A stretch of 64,000 bases of DNA from Nomia melanderi (lineage: Eukaryota; Arthropoda; Insecta; Hymenoptera; Halictidae), in the NCBI RefSeq assembly GCF_051020985.1, contig NC_135009.1, positions 13,586,606 to 13,650,605 on the forward strand, written 5' to 3'. The notes under the pieces are model-generated. The model was not told the DNA's origin. It made no database searches and saw only the letters and a list, made by a program, of their open reading frames with translations. The stretch's first letter is position 1. The number at the start of each line of letters is the position of its first letter. The position numbers and the translations under genes were made by a program. Of the stretch, positions 39,569-51,696 are shown piece after piece.

Positions 39569-42182
39569 ATGAATAAAGTTCATATGGATAAAAGACTGAA
39601 CCAATTGCCAACCTGGCTGTGGACTAATTCAACTACTTTACCACCAATCTACAAGATGGTATGGGAAGCAGTACGAGAAGATAAAGTCAGATCTAATGGA
39701 ATGCAAACTGAGCTACTCGTTGACACCAACAAAGTATTTGCCTTGTTGCTCACTAGTCAGCTACCCACAGAAGTTCTTGGACACATATGGAACTTGGCAA
39801 ATCAAAAATATGCCGGTCAGCTCACAGAGCAGGAGCTGTATATTGTTCTTGCTCTTGTCGCAGCAGCACAGGCTTCTTACACTTTCAATAGTTTGGATAT
39901 ATTACATCTACTTCCGTTTCCACCTACACCATACTTAAATATAGAATGTTTAATGAATCTGCAGCCAGTAACACAATTGAATTCAGCAGCTAAGTTTCAA
40001 AGCCTTAATGATAATACAGAAGTTAGTTTCATTGGCCCAGATGGAAGATATTCATCGGAAGTTAAAGGAAAAGCAAAATTTCATCAACACAGTATCATAT
40101 CTTCCGATTTAAATACACAAATGACAAATAATGTACCTGGAAAAATTACTTCTTTCGATACTAAGTCTCACATGTCTTCTACCGCTGTATGGGATGCGAA
40201 CAATACATTTAAAGAAACGAAACAAGCAACAAACCGTTTTCAGTTAGATTCCAAGCATTCATCTATGGCGGACTCATGCGATGAGTTCTCTGAGTTTCAA
40301 AGTGCTCCAATTCCTAACATTCCAAGCGTTCCCATTTGGGACACAAAACAAGGCTCTGCAATTGGTAGCAGACTAGCAAATCATAATTTAGGTGTTAAGA
40401 AACCTGTAGAAAAGTCAAAGAAGAACAACATAAATGCTAAATCTTTACACAGTACTGTTCACACAAAACTTTCAACTGCACCTTTACACTTAACACCTCA
40501 GAATAAAGATCAGCCTACTATGGAATGTTTAACAGAACTATTTCCTAAATGTACAATAAAAAGTCAATCTAAGACAGTAATACTTAAGGATACAGTGATA
40601 AGAAATAACGATCCGCCCAAGGACCATAGTGAAAATATTAAAGATCAGATAAGCACAGAAGTTATAAATTTGAATAGTGATAAAGATGTTTCAAGCAAAA
40701 TAGAATGGTCAGAAAAGGTAACAAATTCTTTGAACATTACTCTGTTTATAATTGCACGATTTTGTTTGTTAATATTAAACAAATTTGTAGGTTCCATCAG
40801 GGAAATCAGAGTCTAATCCACAGGACCTAATGAATCTTCAGCTTATTGACGATAAATATAGTGCCTTGCGTGCATTGGTTCAGGAAACAACTGTGTCAAC
40901 AGAACCAAATTCAAACGCAAGTCATAACAATCAATCGACCGACGAATTTGGAGAATTTATATCCGCAGAACAACCTGCTAATAATACTTCTGTCTCGAAC
41001 ACTATAGATACTGATAATTACACCGACATGCTTACAGATTTTGAATTAAAATCTAACAGTAATATAAATGCAACAGATTTTAATATCACGCCAGAAATCT
41101 CTGAATCGTTCGACAATCTTAAATTCGAGGATACTGTAGAAGAACGCTCATTAGAAATGGGTAAATAATATTCTTGCTTGTATCATTAAGTTTTCTTAAT
41201 TTATGTACAAAAGAGAATGATAATAACGATGATCCATTTTAAGGGAAAGCTCTTCAAAAAGAAGATGCCATATCAATTAATAGTATAGAATTCATGAATG
41301 GTGCACCAAACACACTGACTCGATCAGGATCTGTGCCTAGTTTAGATCTTAAGTCTTTCTTACCTTCAAATGCAGAGGAAGAGCAAGTGATCGATGCTAC
41401 ACATCAGGTATACAGATTTTTCATCATAATTTTAAGTATAAACTCGCATGTGTAATTTATAATACATGTATTCTTGTAGTCAGAATATTGGGAATGGAAG
41501 CAATGCATGGAAAGTTGCGTACTACTATTACAAGTAGCTGCAAATATATTTACAAATATTAGCTCAGAACTCGTTTTACACGAGATACTAAATTCAGCAC
41601 AGGGATATAATTTTCTTTGCAGTAAGCATCACATTGAGAATATGAAAATATTACAAGAAATTCACTTATTTTATGCGATAATTTTTTATGTTCTTTTTCA
41701 ATAGACTTGGCCGAAGTTGCAGCAGTTTGTAGACGCGTTAATTTCTCATACAAGGAAATGGATATTAATATAATAGGATTTGATGAGTTGCTAATGGATA
41801 TTGACCGGATTTGGGCGGAAATGGAACCGTTTTATGCAAATATACCGGTTAGTGAGAATATTATTATGTAAAACGTTTCGTATATTATAGTAATTGAGAC
41901 GTTTAATATAAAAATTGACGAATAATGTTTTTCATGCCTGTGCATAAAAATTTACAGATTGTTACAGAATTACCAGCTTGGCCTTTGCATCAAGGAGAGG
42001 CAATTTGTTGTTCTCTTTGCTTAACAGTTATAACTAGTGACAGGGTAGTGTATAATGAGAATAATTATCACGTAACTTGCGCAAATTTATGGCTTAATTG
42101 CGTAAACAGTCATTTGCCGGTTATGCGGCATCCGTCTTTCTATTCTCACTCGAACATATGTTTAGGTAATAATCATATTTGA
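39569..42182 (+). CDS. SYNRG: Gamma-synergin (AP-1 gamma-ear binding, EH domain)
   Basis: Accessory factor of AP-1/clathrin traffic at the trans-Golgi and endosomes. Exons: 39569-40717, 40791-41160, 41244-41407, 41480-41621, 41705-41847, 41958-42182; phases agree, giving 730 residues. An EH-like domain lies near the N-terminus (LPTWLWTN...LLTSQLPTEVLGHIWNLANQ...LTEQELYIVLALVAAAQ). A long disordered middle follows, with acidic-phenylalanine motifs DEFSEFQSAP and DEFGEFISAE, the form bound by the AP-1 gamma ear, and the conserved C-terminal cysteine block C-x2-C...CANLWLNC. It is shorter than the vertebrate protein because it lacks the region before the EH domain; the frame stays open upstream of the chosen ATG, so an extra N-terminal exon is possible. 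Convergent with SPT4. Confidence 0.9.
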
Positions 42183-42630
42183 TACTAATTCGCATAAAAA
42201 CAAAAAGAGCTTATGTTCAGAAAATTTTAAATTACACACAGCAACTTATTACACGAAGGATTCGTAGAGAATAGGGGCAGATTAACATTAGAAAGAAATG
42301 GATTCAATGCGAATTGTACATATACTCAAAATCTGAACATTTTCAAGATCTTACAGACTAGTCTATTAAAAATATTATTGTACAGACAGTGAAAAAAGGC
42401 TAGAGGGATATATTATAATATACATATATTAATAGTCCATTTGAATAGAAAAGTCTTGGAAACGTCTTACAGAGTCCTAAGTATAGTCAGAAAAGGGTTG
42501 AACACATAAACCTGAACAAAAGTTCATATCAATCAAATCGAGTTAATATTTTCGAGAAGATCTTATTAAATTCATAGTGAATTTCGAAGCAAGATTAAAA
42601 TTAAAATATTATTCTATTATATAATATTAC

Positions 42631-42636
42631 AATAAA
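42631..42636 (+). terminator. Possible poly(A) signal of the synergin gene
   Basis: AATAAA 449 nt after the synergin stop and only 35 nt before the SPT4 stop codon on the other strand. If used, the two convergent 3' ends touch or overlap. Confidence 0.4.
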
Positions 42637-42670
42637 GTATAGTAGTGATCTTACATTTACAAGTTCAAAA

Positions 42671-43844
42671 TTATCGTTGACTCGTATCGCGGGGTCTATA
42701 TACTATTCCTCTGCTTTTCATCTCTCTTATAACACCTGCTGGCAATCGTCCCGATACTGATATTGCATATACACCCTTGCAAAATCGATCTGCAAACGAA
42801 GAATCTCAGTTGCAATAACAAGCTTTTTTGTAATTGGCAAGGGGTTTCACTGATCAACTCATTTTAGTTTAACCATGAAACAAGAAGAAAGCATTATGTA
42901 TAAAAAAAAGAGATTACAACATATGTTAATACACATTAAAATAGAATCAGGTGTACGCACATGGGCATGTTCCTTGATAATTATACATATTATCATACGT
43001 ATTAGTAAAAATTCTGTATAAATGTACAAATAGTATTTAACATTAAGAATCTCAAAAGCAAAGGAACTTATTCAATTGCGAATATGGATACTACATTGTT
43101 TTGTATTAGCTACATTGTTTGTATAAAAAAAATATTGGCTTTGAAATTTGTACAAAATGCTGCCTTCAAATACATACACAGACTTAATGAAAACATGATT
43201 TACTATTGTTGTCATTTGCACTGCCAAAATGAACAATTAGAAGGAAAAAAAAGAAGTTCAAAATGTTGAGAACTCGAACATTCAAAAATTTTAAATGTCA
43301 AAATAATGTAGGACAGAGGAGATAACAGATTATATTGATTTACTATAAGGCAATGTAACTGTTATAATTTTGTAAAGGTGTACAAGAATAAAGAGTAACA
43401 ATATTTCTTTTGCTTAAAGTTAACTCAACGCATACAAATATAACTTTGTTGCTTACTTATTCTTTGCCACTTGCAAACCCAACTGTCCTCTGGACTCATT
43501 GCAGCAATCATACTGAAAATAATGTATAAAAGAATAGTTAAAAAAAATCCATATTTATGTCAAAAACCTATACTGCATTTTTTATTTTCTAAGTAACTTA
43601 CCCATCGAAATTAGAACTTGTACAGTCAAAAACGTTGTCCTTGTTATTTTTCATTCGTAAAAATTCATCACAATTGTCGCAACCGTCAAATTCGAATTGA
43701 TCGAACGTCTATAATCGAAACGTAATATACATTAAGCATTTCTATTATATGAAAATTACACTATAAAACCCATAAACATACCTTAACCAAAGAACAGACC
43801 AAACACGCTCTTAGTCCTCGTAAGTCTTTTGGAACGGTTTCCAT
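42671..43844 (-). CDS. spt4: Transcription elongation factor SPT4
   Basis: Zinc-binding small subunit of DSIF (SPT4-SPT5), which controls RNA polymerase II pausing and processivity in the nucleus. Four exons, minus strand: 43782-43844, 43602-43708, 43457-43512, 42671-42789, for 114 residues, matching the family length. The four zinc ligands are present in two C-x2-C pairs (CLVC, CDNC). The central FDCTSSNFDG is followed by MSPEDSWVCKWQ, and the C-terminal SPT5-contacting part has GVYAISVSGRLP and SRGIVYRPRDTSQR. All splice sites are GT-AG and phases agree. Head-to-head with geminin, tail-to-tail with synergin. Confidence 0.96.
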
Positions 43845-44546
43845 TGATGTAATATTATATTACTAATATAAGTTTAAAATAATATATTTTACGATAAATT
43901 TGTGATTCGTAATTCCGTTTAAATTTTAAAAACAGATGGAAATACCAAACCAAAGTCAACTGACAGTATGAAAGTATGTTTACATCCCAACTTCAAGCTT
44001 CGTTCCTATTCTACAAGATGGAGTGACTTTTCAAAAAAAAAGGTTTTCAACTCCATTCTCATAAAACGATACTGAATAAATTTACATCATGAAAATACAC
44101 AGTTATACTTTTGTTTATCATTCATGAATTCGAGTATTCCCAAACTGAATTAATTATTATATAAATTCTTCGTTCATGTAGTTGATGGAATTTAAAACAT
44201 ATAATTAAATCTTTGCTTGAAACGTAATCGATTATCGATTTCATAGAAACTCTCCATGGACTATAGTGTTTTTTTGTTACCACTATCATGATTTAAGAAC
44301 CTAGCAGTTAATGATGCACTAAACGCGGGAAACATAGCGTTGTGGGTACGGGTGTTCGTTGCGCAGATGATACGACGCTGGGTTTTTGTAGAATCGGAAA
44401 TTGGAAATATTCAAATATTTATTTCGTAAATATCATATTTTCGGAGTAGAAGGAGTAATTTGCTAGTTGCTCACTTAACGGCCGATTACCGTTACTAGTT
44501 TTTCTTCGTTTGATTCTTCTGACTTGCGTCTGTAACGGCCACTATC
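43845..44546. promoter_or_regulatory. Shared promoter region of SPT4 and geminin
   Basis: 702 bp between divergent start codons. It contains a consensus E2F site (44325-44332) and, at about 44234, TATCGATT, one base off the insect DRE octamer TATCGATA. No TATA box could be placed. The GC content rises toward the geminin side. Confidence 0.45.
44325..44332. promoter_or_regulatory. E2F consensus site upstream of geminin
   Basis: GCGGGAAA, i.e. TTTCCCGC on the other strand, an exact match to the E2F/DP consensus TTTSSCGC. It lies 215 bp before the geminin ATG and 480 bp from the SPT4 ATG. Geminin is a known E2F-regulated S-phase gene in animals, which makes the match meaningful, though an 8-bp site can also occur by chance. 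Confidence 0.45.
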
Positions 44547-45699
44547 ATGAAACCTGGAGGTGGTGCGAAGGTACCTGGCGCCAAAATTATTCCGGCTGAG
44601 GTTAGTAATTAAATGAGATTCTCTTCTTTGTATTATATTTATTAAATTTCTTGTGATTACTTAAAATCATTGGTTCGATATCGATCGTGCCAGTATTTCC
44701 ACATCCTTAACAATCTCATTAACGTGCAGTATACACATCACGTATCAGTAGTTGGTTTTCGAGACTTTTATTTAATATTTTAAATTTTATACAATTCATT
44801 GTTTCAACATGGCTCTATCCTATTTCATACGATGTGATTTCAACATTATTTCAATTGATTTATTTCTATTTATGAAATATCCATGTAGCACTGTGTTTAT
44901 GCTAATTAATGGCATTTAAAGGCTGCAAGGTATATTATGTACTTTTCTCTTTTACTAAAACAGGATAAGGTCAGAAAGTCTTTGCACGTTTTGCAGCCAG
45001 CAGCCACTGACAAAGAAAATTTAGTTGGTGGTGGGAGGATGCTTAGATCTGCTTTGTCTACAAAAGAGGCACTTAAACCGTAAGTAAAACTTGTATGCTT
45101 TTTAATAGAACATGTTATACAAATGGTTATAAAAGTAAAAGTACTTCTTGAGTATCTCACGCAATGATGGTTTTACATTTTAGTGAAGTGACAGAAAAAT
45201 CAAAACACGATGCTACAAAACGTAAAAAAGTTACTCTCAAAGATAAAGCTGTCCAAACTGCAAGAGGAGATAAGATTAAAATAGAAGTTGAGGATTTAAC
45301 ATCTGAAGGTATTATCAGTTAAACAAACAGAAAGACAGATGTATTCTATTTTTACTTATTTTAAATATATTTCATTCTCTTTCATAACAGCTGGACCTAG
45401 TGAAAATTATTGGGAGGTCTTAGCAGAAAGGCGAAGGATAGCACTTGAAGATGCTTTAGAAGAAAATAAAGAGCTATCCGATCGTGTGGAATCACTAGAA
45501 GAAGAGAATCGCGTTTACAAGGAAATGTTGGACGAGTCCAGAGCTCTTGTTGAAGTCCTTCAGGTATTTCTAATGACTATCTCTGTTTGCAGTGTTTAAT
45601 TTATCCTGAACATTCAATTGAACATAATATTTGTTCCAGGAAATGCTTGGAGAAGACAGAAATGATATAAACAATTCTTTGGAAGATAGTACTTTGTAA
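44547..45699 (+). CDS. geminin: Geminin, inhibitor of replication licensing
   Basis: Nuclear coiled-coil protein that binds Cdt1 and blocks MCM reloading after origins fire. Five exons: 44547-44600, 44964-45079, 45184-45308, 45391-45563, 45640-45699, for 175 residues; every intron is GT-AG with matching phase. The N-terminus is basic and disordered, containing RKSLHVLQPA and TDKENL. A Cdt1-contact region (GPSENYWEVLAERRRIAL) leads into a leucine-zipper coiled coil of about 40 residues (ALEENKELSDRVESLEEEN...YKEMLDESRALVEVLQEML), and the C-terminus is short and acidic. I do not see a perfect RxxL destruction box near the start; RKSL is the closest. Family assignment is strong from the YWEVLAERRR plus heptad structure. 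Head-to-head with SPT4. Confidence 0.95.
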
Positions 45700-45850
45700 T
45701 TTAATATTTGTGTAACAAGTGCCAATTCTGGTGCCTTATGAATTAATATATAGGAATAAGTGTCTTCATATTGGAGGCATTATAATGCTCTCGTCATGGA
45801 CATGGCGTGCAGCATAGCAAAAAGTCTGAGTAAAACTTCGTTGAATGTAA

Positions 45851-46053
45851 AATAAAAGAGCACCTATACCTAAATTAGTTATATTTAATATCAGTGTCAT
45901 TTAAATTTGTAAACGAAACGAAATCCATTTGTAATTGCATATGTATATGAAGTAGCACTATGGCCGTTACGTCGAAACGCATTTACCTCATAAAGTTTTA
46001 CTTATATTATTACGTACATATATATAGACAGAATTTTAATAATGATTAATAAA
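45851..46053 (+). terminator. Possible poly(A) signals of geminin
   Basis: Canonical AATAAA hexamers at 45851-45856 and 46048-46053, 152 and 349 nt after the stop. The second is close to the presumed end of the convergent smoothelin-like transcript (46234-46239). Confidence 0.4.
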
Positions 46054-46233
46054 CAGGTTTTCTAAAATTCAATTCTACATCGATACCCTCTGCTTGACTT
46101 TAAATTTAGTGCTTATTTAATTCTTTCAGTAACCATCCAGTATACTGAATTTACCATAATCGTCTAAAGGACTTCAACAGAACTCGTTCCAGGGGAGTAA
46201 CAGCATCAACGAAGAGATTGTTAATATCACGTA

Positions 46234-46239
46234 TTTATT
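46234..46239 (-). terminator. Possible poly(A) signal of the smoothelin-like gene
   Basis: AATAAA on the minus strand about 500 nt past the stop codon at 46740, in the interval that separates it from geminin. Confidence 0.35.
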
Positions 46240-46739
46240 TCACAAATCTTTGGCATAAAACACCTTGAGTTTCATTGAAAAAATATCAACGGTAATATCG
46301 GTTTCGGCAGCAAATGACCAGTGTTTTCGTCGACACATTAGTCACAGAGCACTGCGTGTTCGAGGAAGCCGTTATCTACTGCACCATCATCGTAAACCTT
46401 AGCGGAAAGTAACAAAAGTTCGGAAGGCTGCCCAGAAGTCGTGCGTGAATAATTTATTGGACACGTTACTGAATGCTGAACACGCAAAAGCGAACGTTTA
46501 CGTTATTCACTGTTCTCGCAACGGAGGGCTTCGCTTGTGAGTGTACTTTTTTCATCTTTTCTTTTGTGTTTTGTTTTTTTTCCTATTTTTTTTTATTATC
46601 TCGGTCTCGCGTCGGGGGATGTGACCGTTTCCTCTTTAATTACCAATTAAACGGATAGCAGGACCGTCTCGTGGGAGCCGGTGAACGTCGGGTTTGCACT
46701 GCGAAACGCTATCGAGGAGCGCCAAGTTTGTCAGTCCTT

Positions 46740-48651
46740 CTAATCCTCGTCCTTGAAGCGACGGTAGATGGACTGGACGTAGGTGAAGACGCACTTCCAG
46801 TCTGGTTTTCGCATCATCACCATGTCCTCGACGTCGAGCAGCGGCGCGATGCCGGCGAGTTCGCTGCAAGGTACATTTTAAAGGTCAGACCTTATCACAA
46901 TTCGTTCTCCGATCCCCTAAAAATATCAGCGACTAAACAATGGAATGAATGATCGTACAGCTACTACAGAATTTCCGTTGTTTCAGATGCCACGGTACAA
47001 CGGGTATAGATCCAAGGATCATCAGCCAAGCAAACAATGAAAAACCACTGAAAATAGTGACGAGTCGACTCCTCATCTTCAGTGCTACTTGACAAAAGTA
47101 AAGGATGATCTGTCGGGAAAGGAATTCGCCCGAGTGTCCGCGGCCTATTAAGCAAGTACCAGAAGCATCTGAATTCAACGTGTAAACAATGATTCAACGA
47201 CTCGGTTTTCAGGAACTGCGCTGTGCGTACTCGGCTTTCGTAAACGCCAGTTCGAAGTTCATTCTGCGGTTCTCGGGCCGTAGAGAATAATAGTCGAACG
47301 CTTCCGGTCTGAAGTGGTGGAGCAGAGCGCAGAACGCCAGTCCGTTGTTCCAGCTTGTGGAGAAGTTGTCCAGCTGCACGTTCTGCAACGAGAGAGAGAG
47401 AGATATTGGGGATAGACGGAGAGGCACGTGGTGCGCGCTAGGCGTTTCGGGGAACGGTGTCGCAACCGCGGAACAGCAGCTGCGGATCAGTTTTACCCGG
47501 TGACACGCAATTAACCGGCGTTTCTGTAAATAACCATTTTACAACGCGGATTTACCTCGTACTCTTTGGTCTTGGAACGGCACCACGCCAGTAGCCTCTC
47601 TTTTATTTGGGCCGCGTTGTCCCTCACCGCTGGCTCGGTAAACTTGAATCGAAACTCTGTTGCCGGTGACTTTACGGGACTAAATATAGAAAGAAAAGGC
47701 ACGCGTTAAGCTTCTGAAAGAACCGGCACCCCCGAGCTACGCGGATTTGCAACTAAATGCGAGCATGCGTGCGAACCCTGCTGTTTCTGTTTACTTACAA
47801 AGGGTGGAAATAAGGAATACCGTGTGCAGAAGCGTTTGTTTCATGTCGACTCGAATAAGAAAGTTTCTGTAGATCATTTCTTGTCAAATGGAATTGTAAC
47901 CGTTTAACCCTTTGCGGACGAAGATTCTTTGAAATATAGAAGTCAGCAGATCGAGCTAAATTATATACTGATTGCTTAGATAATTGCAAAAGGGAAACTA
48001 CGTATTAGTCTCTTGCTGTTTTAGTAATTAAATCATTTGTCTGCGACTTAGTATTGCAAATATGAAATCAAAATTCGTCTGCAAAGGGTTAACACTAAAA
48101 CTACCAGACGGGTTTCTTCTTTCTGCAATTATTAAAAAGATAACAGATGAGACATTATCAGAGAAACTGATTTACCAATACGCAAACTGAATGGTAAAGT
48201 AATTAAAGTCTCAATAGATGCACTTTTGACGTTTCTACAGAGGAATTCCAAAAAGTCAATTTAACTGCTGGGTAGTTTTAGTGTTAAGTATCACGGTATT
48301 CCGGTGATGTCAATGCGTCTTTGCTTTGTGTATTCCCAGCGTGATGTTTGTCTGAACTGTTTGGACGTCGGTAGTGTGTAGTAAATTTGATACGCAATAA
48401 AACGGATTGTATAGATAAGTAGCATCGAGACCGTGATGTTCTAATGTTCTTAAATGGACGTCTACGTCTACCAAGCGAAAATAGTTCGCCGATGAGTCAG
48501 TAATCATTGAGAACAGTTGAAGAGGAAGAGTGATGCGTTATAAACAAGCGGCGATCGTAAATTGTTTTTAATTACCTCGGTGACGAAGCGGCGCTATTTT
48601 GTCTGTCGAGTTCACGAAACTTGGCAAACGGCGATAGCGGCTTCTTGCGGG
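46740..48651 (-). CDS. SMTN: CH-domain exons of the smoothelin-like gene
   Basis: Four exons (48576-48651, 47556-47679, 47231-47382, 46740-46863) encode about 158 residues. The first carries RKKPLSPFAKFRELDRQN, a linker like that before the CH domain in smoothelins. The CH domain follows with IKERLLAWCRSKTKEYENV, NFSTSWNNGLAFCALLHHF, FDYYSLRPENRRMNFELAF, IAPLLDVEDMVMM and, at the C-terminus, PDWKCVFTYVQSIYRRF. The last element is the smoothelin hallmark and separates this family from other CH proteins. The stop is TAG at 46740-46742. All four splice junctions keep phase. A short CH-only isoform from an internal promoter is possible. Confidence 0.88.
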
Positions 48652-51600
48652 CTGAAAAACGAAGACGCGATTTTAAGCAAGCAGGAGAACCGATCAGGAT
48701 CGTGTAATCGTCAGCGCAAACGTTAGGGTTTTATCATTGATCACGCATTCTGTCATCGGACCAAAAGAAAAACCAAAAAGTTTGTTAATCATCGCTCTAT
48801 GCCTATGTTTCGAAAGAAAAACCAACGTTTGTCAATAAATCGCTTCGAATGTGAGAATTATTAGAAGGATCTGGCAGAAAAAAGACAAAAAAAAGAAGAA
48901 AAAAAAACAGACACCTTTCGCTTCTCAACCTCGTCGCGATTCCTTGGTCCATCGAATCAATTCTTTTGTTTTTTGTTTTCGTTTTGTTCGTACGCAAATT
49001 AACCATTTTTTCTCATCTTGTTGCAAAGGACAATCGAACCAACGGGAACGGGAAGCATCCGTCGAATCGACGACGATTAATCGCAAACCGTTCCGAACCG
49101 ATAAAGTTCGAAGAGAAAAGGAAACGGGATACTATTTACGATTCGATCGAGACGAACTCATCTTTCAGTTAACGCGAGCTGCAACGAGGCGATGACGAAA
49201 TCGCTCCACGAGCAAAAACAGCGTGAGATAAAAGGAAAAGAAAATCATTAATGAAGAATTAAAACACGCGGAGCTTCGTTCAGCCGAAAGTAAATGAACA
49301 GAGAGAAACAGAGAGAGAGAGAGAAGAAAAGAAACCCAAGAAAAACGTTAAAAAGGCTGGTGTGCTCGTATAGATGGTCTAGGGATGGGTCGCTGGAACC
49401 ATCGAAACCTCGAAACGTTTAATACGAAAAAGCTTCGAGCTTCGACAATACAAAAACTCGCATTTCTCTCGTGGAACACTCGAAACTGATAATAAACTGA
49501 TAATAAAATCAGTGCTAATATAGAACAAAGAATACCCCTTGCTGTACAATGTCGAGTGAGACTCTCGATGGAGATCTCTAGACTAACTGAACAATCAATG
49601 TTCATTACCCACGAATCAAAGCAAACTGTTTCGCTATTATCAATGTGTTACCTTCAAATGAAATTTCCACTTGAAGTAAAATGTTTCTTTCAAACTGTCG
49701 ATAGTAAAACATTACACGAGCTAAGTAACTAGTACGAGATTAACATATTAACAATTAAATCAACATACGTTTTCATATCGAATCATAAAATCTAAAAACG
49801 GATTCGTTTACTAAAATATTGCAACTACGAAGATTGCTACTGAAATAAACACTGGCCACGAATACGTCAAGTACACAGAATTATAATAAATAATAGATAA
49901 AGGGAATTAGATTAGATCTAAGAATAAACAAACTGTCAACATTCCCACTGCAAAATAAGATCAGTTTCGAAAGCTCCAACAGTTCCGACAGCTCGCGAAG
50001 CTTCAATCACGTGTTTCCAGAGAATTCGAAATTAACATCGGACCCATCCCTAAATGTTGCTCGAACAAAATCCTCCCCCGGCGGCCCCGTGTGCAGCGGG
50101 TACGCGTGCGTGCGAGCGATCGCACACCCACACAGCAGGCCACGCACCGGTACCCGCGTGGACACCAAAATGGCGGCGCAGTTTCTCGGCCACGCTGGAT
50201 TTACAATTCGGCAAATACAGCCCCAGAGAACCACGCCAGGAGGAAAGATACCGCGCCGTGGTTATTCCGCGAATAAAGCGTTTGGAAACTTGGCTGGCCC
50301 GTGTCCCGAATGTTTACAATCTCCAAATAAATGCACGTGCGCCGGGACGCGGCTATTTTTGCGCCGATAGAGGACGAATTATATTCTCGTCGATCGAACG
50401 GTGATTTGCGATCGCCGGGGCTGCTCCTCGATGGAAACGGAGATCGACGGGAGAGAGAGGAGAAAAGACAAGCGGAAAATCGCTCCCTCCGAGGAGAGGA
50501 AACCGGGGAGACGGTTTCCGGGCTCGTTGGACGAACAGATCGCGACCTTGACCTCTGAGGTCGGACCGAGGCGTTAACACTGGAACTAATTGAATCGAGT
50601 TCGTTTGTAGAAACGATTTTGTACGTGTTCCACGAGATTTCGATGGATTTTCTGGATATTAGCGAATTCAATGGTTAACCCCTTGCCCTATTTATTTCTC
50701 AACCGAGCTATAAAAGAGTTATTGTCAATGATTTAGTAGAAACAAAGGAATCTTATACATATTCTATGTCTACGTTTGCTACAAACGTTAGAAGTTGATA
50801 GACGAGTAATAATTTATGAGAAAAATAAATACTATTAGATTTTCATCGCGAGTCTGACATGTTATAAGGCAAGGGGTTAAAGAAGTTTAGGGTAATCAAG
50901 ATATTAATTATCAAATAATCACACGAACATCATTCCTAATCCAGTAGTTCTAGTGTCGCTGCAACTAGTTCAGAGGGAGCATTTTTCCAGTATTCTAATA
51001 CTTCCTAGACTATCTGCATAACTAAAGTTCTACGTAGCTGAAGCTGCGATGTTAATAACGCGTCGGTGCGAAAATTACTGGTGTAACGACTCGTGTAACA
51101 AAACTTCCTCTCAGGTGAATTCTGTTACAATTGCTGATCGTTATGCTGAATTATTCAAAGAAAATCTGTTTATTGCACGTCGCCGATACGAACTTCGTAA
51201 TTAGCGCACCTCCGCGTCGAGTCTACTTTGAAATTGCAAGCGTCTTTGATGTCTTCAATGTCTTTGACGTCGATCTCGGATCACCCGGCCACCGATCTTC
51301 CGTCTCCGCGAGGAGTGTCGGCGGCGGCGAGCAAAGATAACGGTAACCGTGTGTGCACGCGTGTGTATCTGTATATGTTGTGCGTGTCTGAGTGTGTTCG
51401 AGCGTGTGCAGGTGTCGCGTGTCGCCTCTAATAAGGTTTTCTACTTCGCGCCAGTTCGCGAAGGTGCTACGTTTGTTAAACTCGTGCAGAGTCCGTAATG
51501 GTGCAAGCTAACACGCTACTGCGCGGCAAAAAAGGATCAACAAAGATGAAGGGCTGTGACTCACTGCTTTATTCGGGGTTTGGCACGACCTTCTAGCACG

Positions 51601-51665
51601 ACTCTCAACGTCCGTCCGCAAAACGTGTTCGCAGCGCGCGACTCGAGGCTTATTAAAAGAAGAAC

Positions 51666-51696
<31 letters not shown>

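Noticed and set aside
48851..49195. A 114-codon Lys/Arg-rich plus-strand frame
   Set aside because: Starts in a poly-A/AAG tract and has no recognisable features. It is intronic to the smoothelin-like gene.
50011..50370. A 119-codon plus-strand frame including ATGGCGGCGCAG in a good start context
   Set aside because: No recognised domain, and it lies within a CpG island where several frames are open. The ATGGCGG word is better read as a YY1-type motif.
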